In this document: positions 1 through 5,378 of the stretch, piece after piece
How positions within the stretch are numbered: the stretch's first letter is position 1
Layout of the letters: every line of letters starts with the position of its first letter
Origin: Candidatus Pacearchaeota archaeon
Lineage (GTDB): Archaea > Nanoarchaeota > Nanoarchaeia > Pacearchaeales > GW2011-AR1
Direction: 5' to 3'
Length of the DNA: 10,416 nt
Assembly: GCA_002690445.1 (NCBI GenBank)
Contig: NZER01000467.1
Coordinates: 1 to 10,416 of the forward strand
Translations under genes and position numbers: made by a program
Notes under the pieces: generated by a model
Told to the model about the DNA's origin: nothing
The model's input: only the letters and a program-made list of their open reading frames with translations
The model's database searches: none

Positions 1-69
1 ACTAATAGATTGATAGGCTGTTTCACAGCGCATACAAATCATGGTGTAGATAAAAGCTATCTTGCTCAT
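1..69 (-). CDS. Partial small protein with CxxC motif (5' end only)
   Basis: Only the first 23 codons are inside the window; the gene continues past position 1. The ATG at 67-69 is preceded by GCGAGGTAACA, the start-associated sequence used by most genes here, which supports the start. The visible residues include C12-M-R-C15, a possible half of a zinc site. The start-associated sequence includes the TAA stop (72-74) of the preceding gene, so the two genes are only 2 nt apart and probably translationally coupled. No family can be named from so short a fragment. Confidence 0.6.
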   Translation of the reverse strand, partial: MSKIAFIYTMICMRCETAYQSIS

Positions 70-71
70 TG

Positions 72-398
72 TTACCTCGCTGACCGGCTATCAATGCCGA
101 TTGAATTAAGAAGGGCGACGACATCGTCACCCCTGCGTCCGCCTACATGCCACTCGTAGTTACCTTCCCACATATCTGTGATGTCCGAGTCGCTTGACTT
201 GTAGTCATAAATAGTGACTACCGTCTCGTTGATTTGTGCAACAAACTGCACGGTGACCTTATCGTCGAAAAACGCAAAACCATATCCGCGGATCTCGAAA
301 TGGTCTGCCGCGCTGCGCAACGCCGCAGCGATAGCCTCAGGGGTGTACCCCTTGGCAATGTAACCTCGCAAGCCCGTGCCGTCTGTTGCTATTGACAT
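72..398 (-). CDS. Hypothetical protein, 108 aa
   Basis: A complete reading frame from ATG at 398 to TAA at 72-74. The start has ACGAGGTTCAT immediately upstream, a variant of the shared start-associated sequence. I do not recognise the protein. It is soluble-looking, with no membrane segment or signal peptide. It has a helical N-terminal part (about residues 15-35, TPEAIAAALRSAADHF), a beta-rich centre (about 38-75) and a short acidic stretch (KSSDSDITDMWEGNYEW, about 67-84). It is the first gene after the duplicated promoter at 449-477 and is likely co-transcribed with the partial gene at 1-69. Codon use and spacing match its neighbours. Confidence 0.7.
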   Translation of the reverse strand: MSIATDGTGLRGYIAKGYTPEAIAAALRSAADHFEIRGYGFAFFDDKVTVQFVAQINETVVTIYDYKSSDSDITDMWEGNYEWHVGGRRGDDVVALLNSIGIDSRSAR

Positions 399-448
399 AT
401 GAACCTCGTTTCGCTAATTACCTTGAGCCGAAATCCTCGACTTATATG

Positions 449-477
449 ATCTTAGCACGGATGAAAACTTTATGCAA
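449..477 (-). promoter_or_regulatory. Sigma-70-like promoter P1, copy of the one at 10388
   Basis: On the minus strand TTGCAT (472-477) is followed after 17 nt by TAAGAT (449-454). It lies just beyond the stop codon of the SF1 helicase (480-482) and about 50 nt upstream of the 108-aa gene. The 40 nt at 438-477 match 10377-10416 at 36 of 40 positions, which argues that the sequence is functional. Transcription would start near 442. Which part is read by RNA polymerase and which by another protein cannot be told from sequence. Confidence 0.6.
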
Positions 478-479
478 AC

Positions 480-2099
480 TTACCGCCCCAGCTGAACCGC
501 CATCTGGGTGCTCGCTCCGCTTAGTACCAAGACATCTTTTGACCTCGTCATTCCGACGTAGAACTGTCTGAGCGTCGCCGCCTTACCCTTCGGCGTGTGG
601 ACGGACTGATAGCCGACCCGTGACATGTCAGGGAATAAATAAACCACGTCCGCCTCGCCACCCTTGACCGAGTGGATAGTGCCGATTGAAATCTTTGGGG
701 TCTCCACGATCGCCTCGGCTCCGAATTTTTCCAAGACCCTGATTGCGTAATCCACATTGACGCCAGCCTTGAGGTGCTTGCGAAACCACCCTGCGTCCCC
801 AGCCTCGATGTTGTACGCCATGTATGGCTCAGACTTTTCGGCAAATAATTCGTCCAGCATTTCTGGCGTGAATCCCTGCATCGGATACATTGAGTCAAGC
901 ACTTCACGCTTGCCACGCTTTAACACCCGGGCAAGCGACTGCGTCCATAACTGAACGTCGCCGACTTCCCACGGGTCTATATATGGATCTGTGTCCAGCA
1001 GCGGTGAAATATACGCCTTGAATTTTTCAAGGCTTGAAACTCCACGGGTTTGAGGACTTAACGGATTCCAGTCTGACCGTGCCCGGTACGGATTATGAAA
1101 CGGCATACCTTGAGCACGTAATTCATTAACAAGTGGGGTGAGCATATAAGCGCAGGTCGTGAGGAACATAACCGACTTACCTGCATCAGTGTACTGGCGG
1201 GCGTCTCTGAGCAGCGCAGGCGCATCACGCAGGCTTAGAAGCGTCTTGCGTACCTCGCCGGGTTGATCGGTCGGTCTGTACTCGACCGGATCCCGGTCAG
1301 GCGTTCGCTCGATCCACTCCGTCGCTTTGGCATGTACCGCCTTCGGGACTCGGTACGACTGACTCAGAACTAGCTTCTGATCATCCGGTAGCACCGGGTC
1401 AAAGAATGCTTCCGGGTCGGAGCCTCTCCACTCGTAGAGGTTTTGGTCAGGATCCCCCACAATAACTAAACGCTCCACAGCCCTATCTTCGGCTCCCCAT
1501 TTCCTGACAAGGTTTAATTCCAATCGGTCGTGATCCTGCGCCTCGTCGACAAATATCACCTTGGGTCGACCCGGGGCTTGATGTACCGAAGTCCCTGCAA
1601 TTTCGATCAAGTCGGTGAAATCAAAAAGTCCAGTCTCTTTTTTCCATCTTTGCCATGCCGTATGAAATCGTCGGACTTGTGCAGGCAACTCTGAAATAGG
1701 TGACATCCTTGCCCGAGCGACATTTATCAAACTTAAGTGCCGGTCTCCCGGTGAAGCCATAGGCACCATCCCGTCCACGGCTGCGTCAAGGCTGGTAGAG
1801 GATCCCGGGACGGTTAACTTGTAACTCGGGTTTGATTTATTCCACGCTTCCACGCCTTCCCGGGTCTCAGCGAGTTTCGGATAGTTGAGGGCACGATAAG
1901 CATGAGCGTGTAGTGTGCCGATTCGCTTGGGGTTTACTGGGACTCCACGACCGGCAACCTCAGCGGCGGCTGTCTTAGTAAGTGCCGCCACCATGACATT
2001 GTCACCGCCGTACCGATCCACAGCCTTTGTCACTTCCCGTGACAAGAATGTCGTTTTGCCACAGCCGGGTGGTCCAATTACTCTGAACTCTGTCTGCAT
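480..2099 (-). CDS. UvrD/Rep-type superfamily 1 DNA helicase
   Basis: A 539-residue ATP-dependent DNA helicase with all main SF1A motifs: Walker A GPPGCGKTT (9-17), motif Ia-like TLHAHAY (62-68), Walker B VDEAQD (184-189), motif III VGDPDQNLYEWRG (214-226), motif IV SQSYRVP (246-252), motif V TIHSVKGGEADVV (474-486) and motif VI FYVGMTRS (513-520). It is shorter than cellular UvrD or Rep (roughly 670-720 residues), probably through reduced accessory subdomains and C-terminus. The family unwinds DNA 3' to 5' in replication, repair or recombination. The ATG at 2099 has a good ribosome binding site (GGGAGG). It lies downstream of the primase across a 246-nt non-coding gap that may be an origin, so a replication role is likely but inferred. 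Confidence 0.93.
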   Translation of the reverse strand: MQTEFRVIGPPGCGKTTFLSREVTKAVDRYGGDNVMVAALTKTAAAEVAGRGVPVNPKRIGTLHAHAYRALNYPKLAETREGVEAWNKSNPSYKLTVPGSSTSLDAAVDGMVPMASPGDRHLSLINVARARMSPISELPAQVRRFHTAWQRWKKETGLFDFTDLIEIAGTSVHQAPGRPKVIFVDEAQDHDRLELNLVRKWGAEDRAVERLVIVGDPDQNLYEWRGSDPEAFFDPVLPDDQKLVLSQSYRVPKAVHAKATEWIERTPDRDPVEYRPTDQPGEVRKTLLSLRDAPALLRDARQYTDAGKSVMFLTTCAYMLTPLVNELRAQGMPFHNPYRARSDWNPLSPQTRGVSSLEKFKAYISPLLDTDPYIDPWEVGDVQLWTQSLARVLKRGKREVLDSMYPMQGFTPEMLDELFAEKSEPYMAYNIEAGDAGWFRKHLKAGVNVDYAIRVLEKFGAEAIVETPKISIGTIHSVKGGEADVVYLFPDMSRVGYQSVHTPKGKAATLRQFYVGMTRSKDVLVLSGASTQMAVQLGR

Positions 2100-2176
2100 A
2101 AAATCCTCCCCGTATTACACACGGGCTGATGTTCCTCGATTAATCAGGGCTTCGGTCTGATGTACCTTATATCCAA

Positions 2177-2212
2177 ATTGTGGGCACCCAAAGTTTACAT
2201 TGTGGTCACCCA
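2177..2212. repeat. Two 14-nt direct repeats, 22-nt period
   Basis: ATTGTGGGCACCCA (2177-2190) and ATTGTGGTCACCCA (2199-2212) differ at one position and are separated by AAGTTTAC. Each copy contains a short imperfect dyad (TGGG..CCCA or GTGG....CCAC), so each could bind a dimeric protein. The 22-nt period places both on about the same face of the helix. Confidence 0.75.
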
Positions 2213-2221
2213 CTTTTTTTT

Positions 2222-2234
2222 TGTAGTGACTACA
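2222..2234. repeat. Perfect 13-nt palindrome, possible operator
   Basis: TGTAGTGACTACA has 6-nt arms around a single central base and follows a T9 tract. It lies in the gap upstream of the SF1 helicase. It could be the operator of a small dimeric repressor such as the Xre-type protein encoded at 7026-7235, but no second identical copy is seen in this window. Confidence 0.5.
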
Positions 2235-2248
2235 TCGTTTTGAGATTG

Positions 2249-2283
2249 CATAGTTTACATTCGGTTTACCCATAGTTTATTTG
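2249..2283. repeat. GTTTAC repeat array with 11-nt phasing
   Basis: CATAGTTTACATT (2249-2261) and CATAGTTTATTTG (2271-2283) start 22 nt apart, and a third GTTTAC (2264-2269) lies midway. The hexamers begin at 2253, 2264 and 2275. A related CAAAGTTTACATT lies at 2189-2201. One-turn spacing is typical of cooperative protein binding such as iterons or operators. Confidence 0.7.
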
Positions 2284-2345
2284 TGCCCTTGTGCCCCTTA
2301 AAAACTTTTTTTTTCTGTCTCGCGTGCGCACGTATACGACCCGAG

Positions 2346-3998
2346 TTATGCCCTCGCTCCGACCGTCTTGAACCACAGCGATCGCTTGAATGCATCGTCC
2401 CCATTCCTGATGCTTACCTTCTCTGGTCTCCACCCTAGTTCTCGCAGGATCCCTGCAAATTTTGAGGCGTTAGGTCTCACGGCGTAATTACTCCAAACAA
2501 AACTTGAAAGCCCCTGCGCTCCGGTAAGTGTGAAATACAAACGATCTTCACCCTTGTGATCCTTTATGAACGGTTCCCGTTCCTGTGCCCTGACCTTCCA
2601 GTTGTCGCTCAGATCCCCACCGAACGCCTCGAAATACGCTTCAAGGTAAGCCTCGACCTGTGACGTCGCCTCGCCCTCTGCGCCGACTTCCAACACCGTC
2701 ACGCAGTTAGCGAACATCTGGGCGATCTTGTCCCACTCTGGATTTTTACGTCGTGGAACCACAACCCCTGCTAGGTCGAACATGATCTTGCGAAACTTGG
2801 ACTGCTCCAAGATCCCGCCGCCGTCGCCGAGTTCCATCTTCCGCCCTTTCCAATACATCCGATAAACCACTGGATCCCCATCGGTCTTGGTTAGTTTTGT
2901 GATCGCAGGATCTACGCCAATAAGTTCTGAGATTTTTTCTAACCGGGCTTCTGGCGTGGCACTATCTGGATCAATCCCTAGAGATTCGTCAGCCTCTCTA
3001 ACATGAAGCGGCTTGTTGCTGTTCTGCGTGGCTTTACGGATTGTCAGGTCGTAATAGCCCGGATGCTTCAAGTCGGATCCCCTGTGAATTCGCCCCGCCA
3101 ATAATAGTTGCCCGATTTCCAAATCGTTCCACCCCGCCATGCTTGCTCGGGTGGCGATCGAAAGATCCCTGCTGGAATCGCTCTGATCTCTTAACCATGG
3201 CGCAGGCTCCCCGAGCCAGCAATCCCTAGCCTGAGGATCTATCGACCAAAGGATGGTCATTTTCGCCCCGGGCGGATCGCCCTTTGGGAGATTTGCTGAA
3301 ACTTTAGTTGTGACATTTTTCTCAGGCTTTATATCCTCCGGGCTTAGATCTATCCCAGCGACCTTGACGAAATGCTGATGGTCTTTCCATCGTGGTCCAT
3401 CCTCGATAAGCATACGGACGGGTTTGGGGTTCGCAGGATCTTTGATATTTTCGGAACCCGGCAGCCTGAGAACCCGTGAGAGGTCGCTCACAGAGTCGAC
3501 CGAGTATTCCCCGCCTGCCTTGATCAGTACCTCGCCCCACGCCTTGCTCACAGACGCTGCATAATCATGCTCGTCTTTTGTTGAAAATATCCACGGCTTA
3601 TCCCATAGCCACCACGCCTGCAATCCATTCCCTGAGTGGATTATGAGTGACGGACGGATGGCAAGTTCATCGAGCAGGCGGAGCGCAGACTCTTGGGTTG
3701 GCGGGTACTTCTTGCCCTTATGCCCTGACCCGCCATAGTCGATGTCTGCCCACAGCCCGGGTATACCGGACACGTCTTTGGCGAGTGCCCGGCGTGTGGT
3801 GCCGAAATCTTTGGGGCTTAATCCACATCCTATGTAGACATTTTTCTGACCCATGTATTCGAGTGAGTCGCTCGCCTCGTCAAGGCTGGTAAACCAATAT
3901 GAGGTTTTGCCGGGCATCGTCCACAGTAATAAGTGCTGGGACTGTGGGATCCCGTCGGGATAAAGGTGATCTAAAAAGCGGCGAGTTTGGTCTGACAT
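2346..3998 (-). CDS. Archaeo-eukaryotic-type DNA primase (AEP), no fused helicase
   Basis: A 550-residue primase. The catalytic signatures of the AEP (RepB/PrimPol-like) fold are visible: metal-binding D-x-D in WADIDYGG (D85, D87), the HSGNGLQAWW block (121-130), and the third motif DLSRVLRLPGSENIK (172-186). Residues about 271-325 (SSRDLSIATRASMAGW through YYDLTIRKAT) resemble a PriCT helical domain. The C-terminus (about 510-548) looks winged-helix-like. No Walker A motif is present, so unlike many phage primases it lacks a fused D5/SF3 helicase and would depend on separate helicases. It makes primers for phage replication; polymerase activity is possible in this family but unproven. The start lacks a clear ribosome binding site and follows a strong hairpin (4012-4038). 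Confidence 0.88.
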   Translation of the reverse strand: MSDQTRRFLDHLYPDGIPQSQHLLLWTMPGKTSYWFTSLDEASDSLEYMGQKNVYIGCGLSPKDFGTTRRALAKDVSGIPGLWADIDYGGSGHKGKKYPPTQESALRLLDELAIRPSLIIHSGNGLQAWWLWDKPWIFSTKDEHDYAASVSKAWGEVLIKAGGEYSVDSVSDLSRVLRLPGSENIKDPANPKPVRMLIEDGPRWKDHQHFVKVAGIDLSPEDIKPEKNVTTKVSANLPKGDPPGAKMTILWSIDPQARDCWLGEPAPWLRDQSDSSRDLSIATRASMAGWNDLEIGQLLLAGRIHRGSDLKHPGYYDLTIRKATQNSNKPLHVREADESLGIDPDSATPEARLEKISELIGVDPAITKLTKTDGDPVVYRMYWKGRKMELGDGGGILEQSKFRKIMFDLAGVVVPRRKNPEWDKIAQMFANCVTVLEVGAEGEATSQVEAYLEAYFEAFGGDLSDNWKVRAQEREPFIKDHKGEDRLYFTLTGAQGLSSFVWSNYAVRPNASKFAGILRELGWRPEKVSIRNGDDAFKRSLWFKTVGARA

Positions 3999-4011
3999 TA
4001 TTGAATTTTCT

Positions 4012-4038
4012 GCCCGCCCGGGGGCGACCCGGGCGGGC
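4012..4038 (-). repeat. Perfect 11-bp GC-rich stem-loop before the primase start
   Basis: GCCCGCCCGGG (4012-4022) and CCCGGGCGGGC (4028-4038) are exactly complementary around a 5-nt loop. It lies between the stop of the four-cysteine protein gene (4057) and the primase ATG (3998), only 13 nt before the start codon. On the coding strand it is followed by AGAAAATTC, not a U tract, so a classical terminator is unlikely. It could be an RNA processing or stability element, an attenuator of primase translation, or a DNA structure. Confidence 0.75.
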
Positions 4039-4056
4039 TGGTTGTGGATCGGTTTT

Positions 4057-4830
4057 TTAGAGTTCTGTTAAGTTCTCTTGATCCACCTCGTCGCCATTAC
4101 ATACAACCGACCTCGCCGGTGGGTTGATTGTGCTGGCTTCAAGTGCCGGGAGCAGGTCGTTCCGGTAACTCTCGATGAGTGCAAGGTCTCCGCCATGTAA
4201 TGGCGTCCCTGCGGCAAAGTCGAGAGTGGCGTACTTGATCGCCCCAGTGCCCTGTTTTACAAGGCTGATCTTTGTGGTGATGCCCCAGTATGGGGTCATT
4301 TCCGAAGCCAGCCCGAACAGGTATTTCTTGCTCGGTGCGATTGAGGTTGGCGCACCCCTGAGGACGATCGGCATGATCGACCCGGGGCGTAGGAGGAAGA
4401 ACAGCCGTTGGGCTTTGCAAGCCTGCCCACCGCCGTCCTTTGCTGAACCCCATGCTGCTAGAGGACAAGTCCTGCAATCCCCGCCGGGTGAACCCACACC
4501 CTCAACAGCGTTCGCACTGAAACAGTCTGGCGACCGATCCTCATCTTCGACGAGATCATCTAAATCCCGCTGCCAGTATGACCGTCGGTCGTTCCAGTAA
4601 ATAAGAACTCCCTCGATTGACTTGACATCCTCATCCTCGCCTATCGGGTTGGCGATCTCGAATGTGGTGCTGCCGCCTGACGGGATTGTGACCTGCGTTA
4701 GATCCCCGAGGGTTATCGCTCCGCCGGTGTTCGCCTCGACGATCTGACGGACGTTCTGACCACCTAGCGTAGCGATTCGGAATTCACTTAATGCTGCTAA
4801 TTCCACAGCGGTTGTTTTCTTTGTTGCCAT
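4057..4830 (-). CDS. Four-cysteine protein, 257 aa; possible ssDNA-binding replication protein
   Basis: I do not recognise a named family. Four cysteines (C103, C119, C122, C138, pattern C-x15-C-x2-C-x15-C) sit in a glycine-rich segment with CPLAAWGSA, a likely zinc site, in the middle of a protein with predicted beta-strands on both sides. An acidic stretch lies at about 89-100 and the C-terminus is acidic (DEVDQENLTEL). A beta-rich fold with an acidic tail next to a primase recalls single-stranded DNA-binding proteins, but this is context-based inference. The ATG overlaps the stop of the preceding gene (TAATG at 4828-4832). Upstream is CGGAGTAAC, a variant of the start-associated sequence. 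It likely forms one transcript with the coiled-coil gene and the primase. Confidence 0.75.
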   Translation of the reverse strand: MATKKTTAVELAALSEFRIATLGGQNVRQIVEANTGGAITLGDLTQVTIPSGGSTTFEIANPIGEDEDVKSIEGVLIYWNDRRSYWQRDLDDLVEDEDRSPDCFSANAVEGVGSPGGDCRTCPLAAWGSAKDGGGQACKAQRLFFLLRPGSIMPIVLRGAPTSIAPSKKYLFGLASEMTPYWGITTKISLVKQGTGAIKYATLDFAAGTPLHGGDLALIESYRNDLLPALEASTINPPARSVVCNGDEVDQENLTEL

Positions 4831-5309
4831 TATGACTTTGTTACTCCGACCCTGTATGAGGGCTCAGTGTTTAGAACCGCAGTAAGCGGCTCTGGAATTT
4901 CGTTACCTTCTTCATGCTGCTCTCGCAGCCATGCGTTGATGGATTGCAGGGTGATGGATTCTTTGTGAAAATCGCTCAAGTCTAACTCGTCGAGCACCGC
5001 CACAACTTCCTCGGTTGACACCCCCTTTTTCTTGGATGAAAACACGTTTCGGATAAATCCGATGGTGCGGCTTCCATATTTGGTGTCGACCGTAATTCTC
5101 GGGACACCGGCATGTGAAAGCATGGCGAGGATCCCCGCCTCATCGTCCCTGAGTTTGGCAGCGTCTCGCTTGACCTTTAACTCCGCTTCCCTGATCTGAT
5201 GCTTACGCTCGGCAAACTCAATGATGACATCGGTGTCGACGGTCGCATCAGAGTGTGACCGTGTCGCATCATAGTGTGTCTTGCCCTGCATTGATGTTTT
5301 TATTTCCAC
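4830..5309 (-). CDS. Coiled-coil hypothetical protein, 159 aa, GTG start
   Basis: The start is taken as GTG at 5307-5309 because the start-associated sequence AATCGAGGTAAC ends just 2 nt upstream; an ATG six codons later has no ribosome binding site at a suitable distance. Residues about 27-60 (VIIEFAERKHQIREAELKVKR onward) are charged and helical, likely a coiled coil, followed by a beta-type segment (about 68-90) and a helical C-terminal half. This layout is reminiscent of the phage Gp157-like group, often found near recombination genes, but the match is weak. It is the first gene after the promoter-like leader at 5310-5378 and is translationally coupled to the four-cysteine protein gene. 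Confidence 0.72.
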   Translation of the reverse strand: MEIKTSMQGKTHYDATRSHSDATVDTDVIIEFAERKHQIREAELKVKRDAAKLRDDEAGILAMLSHAGVPRITVDTKYGSRTIGFIRNVFSSKKKGVSTEEVVAVLDELDLSDFHKESITLQSINAWLREQHEEGNEIPEPLTAVLNTEPSYRVGVTKS

Positions 5310-5330
5310 TGTTACCTCGATTCATTTACT

Positions 5331-5345
5331 CCCGAAATTTTCGGG
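5331..5345. repeat. 15-nt palindrome at the predicted transcription start
   Basis: CCCGAAATTTTCGGG has perfect 7-nt arms around one base. It lies immediately downstream of the CATATAAG element (5348-5355) where transcription of the coiled-coil gene would begin. It could be an operator that blocks initiation, or a 5' hairpin in the mRNA. It is not followed by a U tract, so it is not a classical terminator. Confidence 0.55.
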
Positions 5346-5378
5346 GTCTTATATGCTAACCGATTATAAACTTTATGA
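5346..5378 (-). promoter_or_regulatory. Promoter-like leader P3 for the primase operon
   Basis: The sequence directly after the SNF2 gene stop carries CATAAAGTTT (5368-5377 on the minus strand), identical to the block in P1 and P2, and then CATATAAG (5348-5355), the same element found downstream of the -10 in P1. A clear -35 for TATAAG is not visible. The shared blocks and the position before a three-gene run support a promoter, but assignment of -35 and -10 is uncertain. Confidence 0.45.

Larger units (their letters stand above)
2100..2345. other. Non-coding gap with phased repeats; candidate replication origin
   Basis: A 246-nt gap between primase and SF1 helicase without a supported gene. 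Plus-strand GTTTAC/GTTTAT hexamers start at 2253, 2264 and 2275, exactly 11 nt apart, with another GTTTAC at 2193. A 14-nt direct repeat ATTGTGG(G/T)CACCCA occurs at 2177-2190 and 2199-2212, 22 nt apart. TTGTGCCC is repeated in tandem at 2281-2296. There is a perfect palindrome TGTAGTGACTACA (2222-2234), two T9 tracts (2214-2222 and 2306-2314) and adjacent palindromes CGTGCGCACG and CGTATACG (2323-2338). Iteron-like repeats, AT tracts and palindromes next to a primase gene suggest an origin or a multi-operator control region. The function is inferred. Confidence 0.5.

Noticed and set aside
2162..2196. Promoter for the SF1 helicase using GGATATAAGG as -10
   Set aside because: The TATAAG is plausible, but no reasonable -35 is found at 16-18 nt, and the upstream AAACTTT belongs to the repeat array. 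Left unlisted as a feature.
2100..2345. CRISPR array
   Set aside because: Repeats are short (6-14 nt), spacing is 11 or 22 nt and no spacer-like unique segments of constant length or cas genes are seen; iterons or operators fit better.
4012..4058. Factor-independent terminator on the plus strand (hairpin then T6)
   Set aside because: The T6 run is 14 nt from the stem, and no plus-strand gene is present that would need termination here.
4175..4600. 141-codon open frame on the plus strand
   Set aside because: It lies wholly antisense to the four-cysteine protein gene, has no ribosome binding site or promoter, and its composition looks like an antisense shadow.
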